From: Desulfovibrio piger
Lineage (GTDB): Bacteria; Desulfobacterota; Desulfovibrionia; Desulfovibrionales; Desulfovibrionaceae
Assembly (NCBI RefSeq): GCF_900116045.1
Contig: NZ_LT630450.1
Location: 935,001 to 999,000, forward strand
Direction: 5' to 3'
DNA: 64,000 nucleotides
The notes below the pieces were generated by a model. That model searched no databases. It was not told the origin of the DNA and saw only the letters and a list, made by a program, of their open reading frames with translations. This document shows positions 37,539 through 48,505 of this stretch, piece after piece. The position numbers were made by a program, and so were the translations under genes. Every line of letters starts with the position of its first letter. Position 1 is the stretch's first letter.

Positions 37539-38312
37539 ATGAACGGCCCTTTCACCAATACCGTCACGGTCTGGCAGGCGCTCTTTTTGCGTGAAGCCCT
37601 GGACCGCTTTTTCGGCAGCCGTGCGGCCTGGAGCTGGCTTATCATAGAACCGGCCATGCACATCGGCTTCATGAGTGCTGTCTGGGGGATGATGCGCAGG
37701 AACAGCATGGGAGGCATCGACGTTTCCATGTGGATCATCCTGGGCATGCTGTCGTTCTTTCTGTTCCGCCGCACTGCCGTGCAGACCCTGCATGCCCTGG
37801 ACTGCAACAAGGCTTTTTTCGCCTTCCGGCAGGTGCGTCCTTTTGATGTCGCTCTGATGCGGGCCAGTGTGGAAGCCTTTTCCATGTTTTTTATCTCCCT
37901 GTTCATCCTCGGGGCGGCGGCCCTGATGGGGCTTGATGTCCTGCCGGACGATCCGCTTACCGCTCTGCTGGCTCTGGCCGGTCTGTGGTTGTTCGGCCTG
38001 GGCTACGGACTGGTGACCTCGGTATGCATGCGCCTGGTCCCGGATTCCGGGCATATTTTCCAGATATTGATGATGCCCCTGTACCTCATTTCCGGCGTCA
38101 TTGTCCCTGTATCCTTTATACCGATGCCCTATCGTGACTGGCTACTCTGGAATCCGCTGGTGCATGGGCTGGAGATGGTACGGCTTGGCTTTTTCAAAAA
38201 CTACCACACGCTGGATGTCAGCTTCGGCTATCTGTACGGCTGGGTCCTGATCAGCATCGCTCTGGGGCTGACGCTGTATCGCGCACTTGAGACACGGCTG
38301 GTGACGCAATGA
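37539..38312 (+). CDS. kpsM: Capsule ABC exporter, membrane subunit (KpsM-like)
   Basis: The 257-residue ABC-2 type permease has six predicted helices. Typical blocks are SRAAWSWLIIEPAMHIGFMSAVWG, the FRRTAVQTLHALDCN loop and LYLISGVIVPVSFIPMPYRDWLLWNPLVHGLEMVR. It moves the lipid-linked capsule chain across the inner membrane with the ATPase encoded by the next, overlapping gene. The start at 37539 lies 1 bp after the OPX stop. Confidence 0.93.
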   Translation: MNGPFTNTVTVWQALFLREALDRFFGSRAAWSWLIIEPAMHIGFMSAVWGMMRRNSMGGIDVSMWIILGMLSFFLFRRTAVQTLHALDCNKAFFAFRQVRPFDVALMRASVEAFSMFFISLFILGAAALMGLDVLPDDPLTALLALAGLWLFGLGYGLVTSVCMRLVPDSGHIFQILMMPLYLISGVIVPVSFIPMPYRDWLLWNPLVHGLEMVRLGFFKNYHTLDVSFGYLYGWVLISIALGLTLYRALETRLVTQ

Positions 38313-38965
38313 TCACAATAGAGAACGTACACAAACGCTATACCACGCGACGTGGCGTGGGCGACTGGGTATTGCGCGGGGTGAATATGGTCATCCCCAC
38401 AGGGCGCAGTGTCGGATTGGTGGGCGTCAACGGCGCTGGCAAATCGACGTTGCTGCGCATCATCGGCGGAGCCGACTACCCTACCCGGGGGCGGGTGCGC
38501 CGTTACTGTCGTGTTTCCTGGCCCATGGCCAACGGTGGTCTGGAGGGCACGCTCACCGGCCGCCAGAACGCCAAATTCGTCTGCCGCATCCACGGCTTCC
38601 AGAACGAACTGCCAGAACGCATCGCGCGTATCGAGGAATTCGCCGAACTGGGCAAGGCATTTGACGAGCCCATACAGACCTATTCCTCCGGCATGCGGTC
38701 CCGCTTGCAGTTCGCGCTTTCCCTGGCTTTTGACTTCGATGTGTACATCTCTGACGAAGTCACGGCCGCCGGTGATGCGGCCTTCCGCAAAAAAGCCCAG
38801 CAGGCCTTTCAAAACCTGGCGCACAAGGCCAGCATTATCATGGTGGCTCATAATGACGCTACCCTGAGAGCCTTCTGCGAATCCGGCATCCTGCTCAAGG
38901 ACGGCAAGGCCACCTGGTTCGACAAACTGGAGGATGCCCTCCTCGCCTATAAGGAGAGCTATTGA
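38309..38965 (+). CDS. kpsT: Capsule ABC exporter, ATPase subunit (KpsT-like)
   Basis: The 218-residue nucleotide-binding protein has Walker A GVNGAGKST (Lys45), signature YSSGMRSRLQFAL and Walker B DVYISDE. It begins MITIENVHKRYTTRRG, as KpsT/Wzt proteins do. It overlaps kpsM by 4 bp (ATGA). It lacks the C-terminal carbohydrate-binding extension of Wzt, so export should not depend on chain-end recognition, as in KpsMT systems. Confidence 0.95.
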   Translation: MITIENVHKRYTTRRGVGDWVLRGVNMVIPTGRSVGLVGVNGAGKSTLLRIIGGADYPTRGRVRRYCRVSWPMANGGLEGTLTGRQNAKFVCRIHGFQNELPERIARIEEFAELGKAFDEPIQTYSSGMRSRLQFALSLAFDFDVYISDEVTAAGDAAFRKKAQQAFQNLAHKASIIMVAHNDATLRAFCESGILLKDGKATWFDKLEDALLAYKESY

Positions 38966-38967
38966 TT

Positions 38968-40122
38968 ATGACTGGTGGTACCGACCTGATTTCTCTCCCG
39001 GATGCCGCTGCACAGGAAGGGCAAGCCACTCTGCGCGTGCAAAAACTCTTTCGCTGGATAGCGCGTATCATCCTGCTTTTGAGCGCGCTGACCATCTGCT
39101 ACTGGCTGTTTTCTTCTGACCGCTATGTGTCGGAAGGTATCGTCATCGTCCAGAATACGGAACAGATTTCCGCCCCCAGTTTTGACCTGGCGACCATGCT
39201 GGGCAGTATCGGCAAGACCAACAGTTCGGACCAGCTGCTGCTGCGTGAACATCTGCTCTCTGTCGACATGCTCAACAAACTGGATGCGGCCCTGGACCTG
39301 CGCTCCCACTACAGCGACTCGCGCTGGGACTTTGCCTCACGCCTCTGGTTCAAGGACGCCGCCATCGAATGGTTCCATCGGCACTACCTCTCGCGCGTTT
39401 CCGTAGAATACGATGACTATGCGGGAGTCCTGCGCATCAGCGCCCAGGCCTATGATGCCGGGACGGCCAAGGCCATTGCCGACATGCTGGTCAACGAGGG
39501 TGAGCGCTTCATGAATGAGATGAGCCACGCCCTGGCCAGGACGCAAGTGGAGTTCCTGGAAAAACAGGTAGCGATGGCGCACGCCCAGGTGTTGCAGGCC
39601 AGCAAGGCCTTGCTGGATTTCCAGAATCAGAAGGGCCTTGTTTCCCCCAAGGCCACCGTGGAGAGCATCCATACCATCATCGGCAAACTGGAAGGACAAC
39701 GTACCGAGCTGCAGACCCAGCTGGCTTCCCTGCCCCGCAATCTGGATCGCAACCATCCGACTCGGAAATCCCTGCAACAATCCCTTGCCGCCGTGGAACG
39801 GCAGATCATGCAGGAGCAGGCCAAGCTGGCCTCCACGAGCGGCAGACCGCTCAACTCGCTCATGGAAGAGGAGCAGTTGTTACAGCTGGACCTGAATTTC
39901 AAGCAGGATCTTTACAAGACGTCGCTCGTGGCACTGGAAAAAGGCAGGATGGACGCCGCCCGTGCCCTGAAACAGGTCTCTGTATTGCAGGCTCCTGTCC
40001 TGGCGGAATACGCCTGGCAGCCGCGCCGCATTTATGGCGTGGTCGCGACCCTGTGCATTACGCTGCTTGTGCTCGGTATCGTGAATCTTTTGAAAGCCGT
40101 CATTCTGGATCATGTGGACTAA
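38968..40122 (+). CDS. kpsE: Capsule export inner-membrane protein (KpsE/CtrB-like)
   Basis: The 384-residue protein of the polysaccharide co-polymerase (PCP-3) group has an N-terminal membrane helix about residues 30-49 and a C-terminal one about 355-378. Between them is a long periplasmic domain with coiled coil (EFLEKQVAMAHAQVLQASKALLDF and QQSLAAVERQIMQEQAKLA). It bridges the KpsMT exporter and the OPX channel. The ATG at 38968 is 11 nt from AAGGAG; a TTG at 38962 is the alternative start. Confidence 0.92.
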   Translation: MTGGTDLISLPDAAAQEGQATLRVQKLFRWIARIILLLSALTICYWLFSSDRYVSEGIVIVQNTEQISAPSFDLATMLGSIGKTNSSDQLLLREHLLSVDMLNKLDAALDLRSHYSDSRWDFASRLWFKDAAIEWFHRHYLSRVSVEYDDYAGVLRISAQAYDAGTAKAIADMLVNEGERFMNEMSHALARTQVEFLEKQVAMAHAQVLQASKALLDFQNQKGLVSPKATVESIHTIIGKLEGQRTELQTQLASLPRNLDRNHPTRKSLQQSLAAVERQIMQEQAKLASTSGRPLNSLMEEEQLLQLDLNFKQDLYKTSLVALEKGRMDAARALKQVSVLQAPVLAEYAWQPRRIYGVVATLCITLLVLGIVNLLKAVILDHVD

Positions 40123-40134
40123 AGGAGGAAGGTC

Positions 40135-41313
40135 ATGGCTGTACAGGAAACAACGCAAGGCGCTGACGCCAAGGATGCCCGCATCAAGGAACTGACGGAA
40201 GAAAACGAGCTTTTGTTCGAGCAGCTGCATGTGGTCCAGGAAGAGCTGGAAAAATACTACCACAAACTCAAGGAGTGCGAGCAGCGCAAAGGCAGCGGTG
40301 CGAGCGATGATGGTTCCGTTGCGGTCATCCCGCCCCAGGCCAATGAAGCCCTAGCGGAAAACCTGAAACTGCGCGCCCTGGTGATGCAGCAGCAAGCAGC
40401 CCTGCAAGTGGAAAGCACGAACAGCCTTGCCGCCCGTCTGGGTGAGACGCTCATCCACGGGGTCAGTTCCGCCGGCGCTTTTATCGCTTTGCCGCTCAAG
40501 CTGCGCCAGATGTGGAAGGCCCTGGACCAGACCGTGCCCCCGGCCGCGCTGGGGGGCAAGAGCTTCCAGAAGGTGCTGGACGCCCATGCCGCCGGTGGTA
40601 GCGAAGCTGTGGAAAAACTGCTGGACTCCGTCTTTCTTTCCCCTGTGATGCGGGCCAATGCCTATACGGCACTGGCCCGGCAGGTAATGCTGACCGATGC
40701 CCGTCAGGCCGCCGATCTTGCGCGCCTGGCCTGGGAGACGGACCCGCGGCCCTATCGGCTCAAATGGCTGGCCTTCCGCCTGCATGAGGCTGATGACGCC
40801 ATCAACGCCGAAGCCCTGCTGGACATGCTGCCCGACGATATCAGCATGAGTGATTCGGAAGAGCGACAGGCTGCGCGCCTTCGGCAGGAAGCAAAGCGGG
40901 AGCGCGCCCAGCAGGCCCAGAAAATGATGAAAGCCTCGCAGAGTGAGGCCGGGCAACTGCAGGCGGCTATGGCAAAGCTCAAACAGGCTGCCGAGGAGAG
41001 CAAAAAACAGCAGGAAGCTCTCGCCGCCCAGCTTAGCAAACAGCGTGAGGAACACAAGCAGGAACTGGCACGTCTCAACAGCCAGTTGCCCGAGTTGAAA
41101 AAAGCGGCGGATCAGGCGCGGCAAGAGGCGGCACGGGCGCGTGAAGCACAGGCCGCCCTGCAACGCCAGATGGAAGCGCAGAAAAAAGAATCCGACGCCC
41201 TTGCCGTGCAGACAGCACACATGCTGCAAACCCTGCTCACGCGTTTCGAGTCTGACAAGCCCGTCCTGTCTCAGGTGGTGCGTGTCGTCATGGGGGCGTC
41301 GGCCAGCAAGTAG
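40135..41313 (+). CDS. Coiled-coil protein of unknown function in the capsule locus
   Basis: AGGAGG precedes the ATG; 392 residues, with no signal peptide or membrane helix. Residues about 15-55 and 245-365 are strong coiled coil (Glu/Gln/Lys/Ala-rich heptads). The middle (about 100-240) is a compact helical region with an Ala-rich repeat-like stretch (ARQVMLTDARQAADLARLAWETDPRPYRLKWL) resembling a TPR hairpin. I do not recognise a family. It lies between the export genes and wecB, 12 bp after kpsE, so a scaffold linking synthesis enzymes to the exporter is plausible but only inferred. Confidence 0.8.
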   Translation: MAVQETTQGADAKDARIKELTEENELLFEQLHVVQEELEKYYHKLKECEQRKGSGASDDGSVAVIPPQANEALAENLKLRALVMQQQAALQVESTNSLAARLGETLIHGVSSAGAFIALPLKLRQMWKALDQTVPPAALGGKSFQKVLDAHAAGGSEAVEKLLDSVFLSPVMRANAYTALARQVMLTDARQAADLARLAWETDPRPYRLKWLAFRLHEADDAINAEALLDMLPDDISMSDSEERQAARLRQEAKRERAQQAQKMMKASQSEAGQLQAAMAKLKQAAEESKKQQEALAAQLSKQREEHKQELARLNSQLPELKKAADQARQEAARAREAQAALQRQMEAQKKESDALAVQTAHMLQTLLTRFESDKPVLSQVVRVVMGASASK

Positions 41314-41342
41314 CGCGACCCAACTATCTGCGAGAAAAGGCA

Positions 41343-42461
41343 ATGAAGATCCTGAGCGTATTCGGTACCCGTCCCGAAGCCATCAAAATGGCTCCCGTGG
41401 TCCACGCGCTTGCCCACGATCCCTATTTTGACGCCAAAGTCTGCGTCACCGCCCAGCACAGACAGATGCTGGATCAGGTACTGGATATGTTCGCCATCCG
41501 GCCGGATTTTGACCTTGATCTGATGCGGCCTGACCAGAGCCTTGAGGCGCTGACGGAAAACGTACTGCACGGCATGGCCGGCGTCTTTGCCCGCTGGCGG
41601 CCGGATATGGTGCTGGTGCACGGGGATACCACCACTACCCTGGGCACGGCTTTGGCCGCCTACTACGCACGCCTGCCCATAGGCCATGTGGAAGCGGGGC
41701 TGCGTACAGGGGACAAGTACGCCCCCTGGCCGGAGGAAATGAACCGTCGCCTCACAGGAGCGCTGGCGGATGTGCATTTTGCCCCTACGCCACAGGCGCG
41801 CGACAACCTGCTGTATGAAGGCATCAGGCCGGAGAGCATCCATGTGACGGGCAATACGGTGATCGATGCGCTTTTGTCCATGAAACAACGCCTGTGCCAA
41901 AATGATACGCTGCGTACGCAGATGGAAAAGCGCTTTTCTTTCCTGGATAGAGACAAAGCTCTGGTGCTGGTCACCGGGCACCGCCGGGAAAATTTCGGTA
42001 ACGGCATCGAGTCCATCTGCCAGGCCATCGCGGCCGTAGCGCGTCGTGATGACGTGCAGATCGTGTACCCTGTACACTGCAATCCCCATGTGCAGGAGCC
42101 GGTACGGCGGCTGCTGGCGCACCTTTCCCACGTCTTTCTGCTGGAGCCGCTGGATTACCCGGCCTTTGTCTATCTGCTCATGCACTGCGCGCTGGTGCTG
42201 ACCGACTCTGGCGGTATACAGGAAGAAGCCCCGGCCCTGGGCAAGCCGGTGCTTGTCACACGAACCAGCACGGAACGCCCTGAAGCCGTCGCGGCCGGCA
42301 CAGCTTTGCTGGTAGGCCCGGACAGAGAGCATATCCTGTACGAGGTCAACCGGCTGCTGGACGACCCTGCGACCTGCAGCCGCATGGGTGCCGTGCAAAG
42401 CCCCTACGGTGACGGCAAGGCCGCTCAACGCATAACCCGCATTTTAAAAACGGTACACTGA
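41343..42461 (+). CDS. wecB: UDP-N-acetylglucosamine 2-epimerase (non-hydrolysing)
   Basis: The 372-residue enzyme starts MKILSVFGTRPEAIKMAPVV, the hallmark of WecB. HGDTTTTLGTALAA, GHVEAGLRTGDKYAPWPEEMNRR and TGHRRENFGNG are the active-site blocks, and DSGGIQEEAPALGKPVLVTR with TERPEAV closes the GT-B-like fold. It interconverts UDP-GlcNAc and UDP-ManNAc. The next gene, 2 bp downstream, should oxidise the product to UDP-ManNAcA, giving a building block for the capsule. Confidence 0.95.
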   Translation: MKILSVFGTRPEAIKMAPVVHALAHDPYFDAKVCVTAQHRQMLDQVLDMFAIRPDFDLDLMRPDQSLEALTENVLHGMAGVFARWRPDMVLVHGDTTTTLGTALAAYYARLPIGHVEAGLRTGDKYAPWPEEMNRRLTGALADVHFAPTPQARDNLLYEGIRPESIHVTGNTVIDALLSMKQRLCQNDTLRTQMEKRFSFLDRDKALVLVTGHRRENFGNGIESICQAIAAVARRDDVQIVYPVHCNPHVQEPVRRLLAHLSHVFLLEPLDYPAFVYLLMHCALVLTDSGGIQEEAPALGKPVLVTRTSTERPEAVAAGTALLVGPDREHILYEVNRLLDDPATCSRMGAVQSPYGDGKAAQRITRILKTVH

Positions 42462-42463
42462 TC

Positions 42464-43660
42464 ATGCATTTTTCTACGATTTCTCTTATCGGCCTTGGTT
42501 ATATCGGCCTGCCCACAGCAGCAGTACTGGCGTCCCGTATGGGCAATGTCGTTGGCGTGGATGTGAACAAGGATGTGGTCGAGTCGATCACAAACGGCAA
42601 CGTGAAGACGCTGGAACCGGGCCTGGCCGAACTGCTTGCCCAGGTCTCCGGCAACGCCTTGCGGGCCGTGACAAAGCCGGAAGCGGCGGATGCTTTTATT
42701 ATCGCCGTGCCCACGCCCATCACGGAAGATCATAAGCCGGATATCAGCTATGTGCGTAGTGCGGCTCTTTCCCTGGCCCCTGTCCTGCGTACCGGCAACC
42801 TGATCATCCTGGAATCCACCTCACCGGTGGGCACCACGGAGCAGATGGCCCAATGGCTGGCCGAAGCCCGGCCCGATCTTTCCTTCCCGCAGCAGGCGGG
42901 CGACGAGGCGGACGTGCAGATAGCCTACTGCCCGGAGCGTATCCTGCCCGGCAAGATGCTGGAAGAACTTGTCCACAATGACCGCATCGTAGGGGGCCTG
43001 ACGCGCACGGCTTCGGATATGGCCGCCGCCCTTTACCGCCTTTTTGTGGAGGGGGAAATCCACATCACCAGCGTGCGCACCGCCGAACTCTGCAAACTGG
43101 CGGAAAACAGCTTTCGGGATGTGAATATCGCCTATGCCAACGAGCTTTCCATGATCTGCGACAAACTGGACATTGACGTGGAGGAGCTGATTCGCCTTGC
43201 CAACCATCACCCCCGCGTCAACATCCTGCAACCGGGCTGCGGCGTGGGGGGACACTGCATCCCGGTGGATCCGTGGTTCATTGTGGACAGTGCACCGGAG
43301 CTGGCAAAGCTCATTCGTACAGCTCGCGAGGTCAATGACAGTAAAGCACTGTGGGTAGTGAAAAAAATCAAGCAGGCTATTGATGACTACCTGAAAGAAC
43401 ACCCGGAAAAGAGCATCAAGGATGTGACTGTAGGAATTATCGGTGGACTTGGCTATAAACCAGAGACAGATGACCTACGGAATAGCCCGATAGTGCAGAT
43501 TCTTGAGAAATTACAAGTACTAAATTGTCATGTACTTATAAATCCACCAATTGGAGTTGATGTTAACTATCTAAGAGAGGTAGTGAGGATGAGAGTTATC
43601 CTACTTAGTGGGAAGACCATATCAAATTCGAATGAATATCATAATGATAACAGAGTGTAA
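42464..43660 (+). CDS. wecC: UDP-N-acetyl-D-mannosamine dehydrogenase, aberrant C-terminus
   Basis: The protein has 398 residues; WecC is normally about 420. The NAD-binding N-terminus (LIGLGYIGLPTAAVLASR), VPTPITEDHKPD, ESTSPVGTTEQMA, YCPERILPGKMLEEL, NSFRDVNIAYANEL and the catalytic GCGVGGHCIPVDPWF are intact. From about codon 310 the DNA becomes AT-rich. After GYKPETDDLRNSP the UDP-binding C-terminal domain degenerates and ends prematurely (SGKTISNSNEYHNDNRV). It may be a recombinant or a dying copy; activity is uncertain. Confidence 0.85.
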   Translation: MHFSTISLIGLGYIGLPTAAVLASRMGNVVGVDVNKDVVESITNGNVKTLEPGLAELLAQVSGNALRAVTKPEAADAFIIAVPTPITEDHKPDISYVRSAALSLAPVLRTGNLIILESTSPVGTTEQMAQWLAEARPDLSFPQQAGDEADVQIAYCPERILPGKMLEELVHNDRIVGGLTRTASDMAAALYRLFVEGEIHITSVRTAELCKLAENSFRDVNIAYANELSMICDKLDIDVEELIRLANHHPRVNILQPGCGVGGHCIPVDPWFIVDSAPELAKLIRTAREVNDSKALWVVKKIKQAIDDYLKEHPEKSIKDVTVGIIGGLGYKPETDDLRNSPIVQILEKLQVLNCHVLINPPIGVDVNYLREVVRMRVILLSGKTISNSNEYHNDNRV

Positions 43661-43705
43661 AATACTCTATATCAGAGATTATTTAGAAAATCGGAGAGAA
43701 TTAAT

Positions 43706-45865
43706 ATGACATTTTCAAAAACGTCAGCCACATATTCATTTAAAGATACTATTAATATTGATTCAGATAAGCCTTGTTCATCAAATGAGAATAGCAGTGA
43801 TTCAAAAATAAAATTGGCCTACTACTATTTTTCGGAAAAAAAATATGAGCAAGCACTTAACTTATATGAAGAACTTGCAGAACAGCTTGGAGGCAACAAT
43901 TTTGTTGCCAATATTATCATGTGCAAAAAAAAATTAAAAGATACTATGTCATGTGAAAGCCCATATCCACATGCATTTTATAATCAACCCAAAGTATCTA
44001 TTCTCATTCCAGTTTATAATAACACACAATATCTCCATGAATGTATCAATAGTGTTATATCGCAAACACTAAAAGAAATCGAAATAATAATACTTAATGA
44101 TGGTTCTACTGACCCTAAAGCTGTCGAAATTCTTAATGAGTATGCAAAAAACGATGCCAGGATAAAATTAATCAATAAAAAAAATACAGGCTATGGCCAT
44201 ACTATGAATGTTGGCCTTGATAATGCCACTGGTAGTTATGTTGGTATCGTCGAAAGTGATGATTACGTACTGCCAAATACATACGAGTTTCTATACAATA
44301 CAATTGTTAACGTTGGATGTGACATAGTCAAATCAACACTAACCGAATTTTCGGACATAGACAAAAAAAGAAAATTCAGGATTGTTACCTCCCTCGAAGA
44401 TGAGCAAGACTATTATAAATGTATAACTCCAAAAGATAATTATAAAATATTTAGGGCAATTATCACAAACCAGACTTGTATCTTTAATCGAAGTTTTATC
44501 GAAGCAAATTCTATTCGCTTCAATGAAACCCCTGGAAGCGCGTTTCAGGATAATGGTTTTCACTTTCAAACATTTTGCTTAGCAAAAAAAATATACTTTA
44601 TAAAAGAGTCATTCTATATGCATAGGGAAGATAATCCTCTTTCATCAGTTAATAGTAAAGAAAAAATATTTTGTACAGCCGATGAATACGAATTCATAAG
44701 AAAATTTCTAGAAAAAAATGAAGAGATTTTTCAACATTTTAGATGTCATTATACTTTGAGAAAATTTTTATCATTTTCATTTACATTAAAACGAATTGCG
44801 GATAGCCACAAGGATATGTATAAAAAATTTTTTTCAAAAGAAATGGGAAAGGCACTAGTCCAAAATGAGCTTGACCCTAAGATGCTAAAAAAACATGAAT
44901 TAGAGCGGCTTATAGAAATAGTTGGGCATAACAAGATACACTATATCAGAAAGAAGCATGGCTTTACTAAAGATATAAAAATATCTATTATCATTCCCAT
45001 TTATAATAACGAAAAATACCTTCCTGCTTGCTTAGATAGCATACTTAAGCAATCTTTAGAAGAAATAGAAGTTATCTGCGTCAATGATGGTTCAACGGAC
45101 ATGTCATCGACACTCTTAGATCAATATGCCTCACAAGACTGTAGAATATCTATTCTCGATAAGATGAATGGAGGATCAGGAAGTGCTAGAAATTTAGGAC
45201 TTGATTATTGCACTGGGGAATACATTGCTTTTATGGATGCTGATGACTTCTATCCCAATGTTAATTCACTAGAAAAGCTATATCATGCTGCAAAAGCAAA
45301 TAACCTAGATGTAGTTGCTGGAAATATGGTTGAATTCCAAGATGGGAAGCTGAAGCCGTCACCACTAAAGAGAAAAAATGAGACGGTAGAATATTCTGAG
45401 GTACAGTGCGATTATGGCTATACTACATATTTATATAAAAGTAAGCTTTTATACAGATATAGTATAAAATTTCCTGATTATAAACGCTATCAAGATCCCC
45501 CATTCTTGGTTCGCGCCTTATTTGCAGCACGAGATATTACATATATTGATTATGATGTATATGCTTATAGATTTGAAAAAAAAGGAATGACTACTGTGCA
45601 AATCCAAGATCTTTTATTGGGGCTCATTGATGTACTCGAATTCTCAAAAGAAAATAATCTCGATAAATTACATGCCCAAACAGTGAGGCGGGTATGTAAT
45701 GATTATTTTGAACGCATAAAAAACAAATCTAGCGACAGAAAAACTAAGCAAAGAGTAAAACAATTCTATTCCTCAGTTGATTTTGCGCTTTTAACTAATG
45801 TGTGTACTCGAGGGAATATAAACTATTTTCACAGAAGGATGATCTCATTAGCTGGAGAAAGCTAG
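43706..45865 (+). CDS. Two-domain family 2 glycosyltransferase
   Basis: The 719-residue protein is encoded by AT-rich DNA unlike the backbone. Residues about 35-85 form a TPR-like helical pair. The first GT2 domain begins VSILIPVYNNTQYLHECINS near 97 and has LNDGSTD and VESDDYVLP. The second begins ISIIIPIYNNEKYLPACLDS near 427 with VNDGSTD, a donor-site GGSGSARNLGLD and FMDADDFYP. Both keep the acidic residues for nucleotide-sugar binding. Such double transferases often add alternating sugars of a repeat unit. GGAGAGAATTAAT precedes the ATG. Confidence 0.88.
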   Translation: MTFSKTSATYSFKDTINIDSDKPCSSNENSSDSKIKLAYYYFSEKKYEQALNLYEELAEQLGGNNFVANIIMCKKKLKDTMSCESPYPHAFYNQPKVSILIPVYNNTQYLHECINSVISQTLKEIEIIILNDGSTDPKAVEILNEYAKNDARIKLINKKNTGYGHTMNVGLDNATGSYVGIVESDDYVLPNTYEFLYNTIVNVGCDIVKSTLTEFSDIDKKRKFRIVTSLEDEQDYYKCITPKDNYKIFRAIITNQTCIFNRSFIEANSIRFNETPGSAFQDNGFHFQTFCLAKKIYFIKESFYMHREDNPLSSVNSKEKIFCTADEYEFIRKFLEKNEEIFQHFRCHYTLRKFLSFSFTLKRIADSHKDMYKKFFSKEMGKALVQNELDPKMLKKHELERLIEIVGHNKIHYIRKKHGFTKDIKISIIIPIYNNEKYLPACLDSILKQSLEEIEVICVNDGSTDMSSTLLDQYASQDCRISILDKMNGGSGSARNLGLDYCTGEYIAFMDADDFYPNVNSLEKLYHAAKANNLDVVAGNMVEFQDGKLKPSPLKRKNETVEYSEVQCDYGYTTYLYKSKLLYRYSIKFPDYKRYQDPPFLVRALFAARDITYIDYDVYAYRFEKKGMTTVQIQDLLLGLIDVLEFSKENNLDKLHAQTVRRVCNDYFERIKNKSSDRKTKQRVKQFYSSVDFALLTNVCTRGNINYFHRRMISLAGES

Positions 45866-45941
45866 TTTAGCAAGTTATATGCTGGAGATGCTCTAACTCA
45901 TCAAATCGAATTTAGAATACTTGAAGCACACAGGGGAAATA

Positions 45942-47084
45942 ATGAAATATTTTATCATTGGCGCAGGTATTTGGGGAGCCGTCATGGCAGAACGTATTGC
46001 TTCTGTTATGAATGAGCCTGTCACTATTGTTGACAGGCGCAATCATATCGGTGGAAACTGCCACTCTGTTTTTGATGCAGAAACTGGTATCGATTGTCAT
46101 TATTATGGGTCACATATTTTCCATACTTCCATCTCAGAGGTATGGGAGTATCTTTCTAGCTTCTGTGAATTTACTTCATACCGCCATAAAGTATTCACCA
46201 GGCACAATGGTAAAATATTCTCCATGCCTATTAACTTATTCACTATCAATGAGTTTTATGGGAAAAATTTTACACCAGCTGAAGCCGAAGCGTTTCTTGC
46301 CGCTGAAATCCAACGCGACTGCGTTGATCAGCCATCTAATCTAGAAGAAAAAGCTATCTCACTTATCGGCCGTCCTTTGTATGAAGCATTTATTAAAAAC
46401 TATACCCGTAAACAATGGGAACGCGACCCTAAGAATTTGCCTGCCAGTATTATCAATCGTCTGCCTTTTCATACTTGCTACAATATGGAGTATTTTTGTG
46501 ACACATGGCAAGGAGTGCCAAAAGATGGATACCATACATTGTTTAAAAAAATGTTATCAAATTCAAACATTACTGTAAAACTTAATTGTGATTATACTGC
46601 TATTCAAAGTATGATTCCTTCCGATGCTATAATTATGTATACAGGTATGCCTGATGAACTATTTAAATATAAATATGGCATGCTAGAATGGCGTTCGCTT
46701 CGTTTTGAATGGGAGCGGATTAACCTTCGTGACTTTCAAGGAACATCTGTTATCAACTATGCAGATTTAGATGTTCCTTATACCAGAATTCACGAATTTA
46801 AGCATTATCATCCAGAACGGACAAGTTCATTTAATCTAAATAAAACTATTATCTGTCGAGAATATCCAGCTAGCTATCATGTACAAAATGAAGCCTATTA
46901 CCCTATCAATGATGAGCGTAATAGGAGCTTATATTCTAAGTATGCTGAAGAAGCAGATAAAATCCCTGGTTTGATTCTAGGGGGACGGCTCGGCGCATAT
47001 CGCTATTGGGATATGGATAAAGCTGTAGCTAATGCGTTACATATCTTTAATACACAGATCTATCCACAAAAAATTAATATATAA
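45942..47084 (+). CDS. glf: UDP-galactopyranose mutase
   Basis: The ATG at 45942 (AGGGG upstream) gives 380 residues. YFIIGAGIWGAVMAERIA is the FAD site. The Glf blocks HIGGNCHS, GSHIFHTS, FIKNYTRKQWERDPKNLPASIINRLP and GRLGAYRYWDMDKAV are all present. The enzyme converts UDP-galactopyranose to UDP-galactofuranose, so the polymer probably contains Galf. The DNA is AT-rich like its upstream neighbour. Confidence 0.94.
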   Translation: MKYFIIGAGIWGAVMAERIASVMNEPVTIVDRRNHIGGNCHSVFDAETGIDCHYYGSHIFHTSISEVWEYLSSFCEFTSYRHKVFTRHNGKIFSMPINLFTINEFYGKNFTPAEAEAFLAAEIQRDCVDQPSNLEEKAISLIGRPLYEAFIKNYTRKQWERDPKNLPASIINRLPFHTCYNMEYFCDTWQGVPKDGYHTLFKKMLSNSNITVKLNCDYTAIQSMIPSDAIIMYTGMPDELFKYKYGMLEWRSLRFEWERINLRDFQGTSVINYADLDVPYTRIHEFKHYHPERTSSFNLNKTIICREYPASYHVQNEAYYPINDERNRSLYSKYAEEADKIPGLILGGRLGAYRYWDMDKAVANALHIFNTQIYPQKINI

Positions 47085-47105
47085 TACTTTCTGGGGACGT
47101 CTATT

Positions 47106-48419
<1,314 letters not shown>

Positions 48420-48505
48420 CGTTTTATTGCTTGATGCCTATGCATAGCACTTAGTTATCAGTTACGATATCTCCAGTCATCAAAATTGTCCATTGTCTTC
48501 CTCCG

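Noticed and set aside
41271-42428. 385-codon minus-strand frame opposite wecB
   Set aside because: wecB is unambiguous; this is its shadow.
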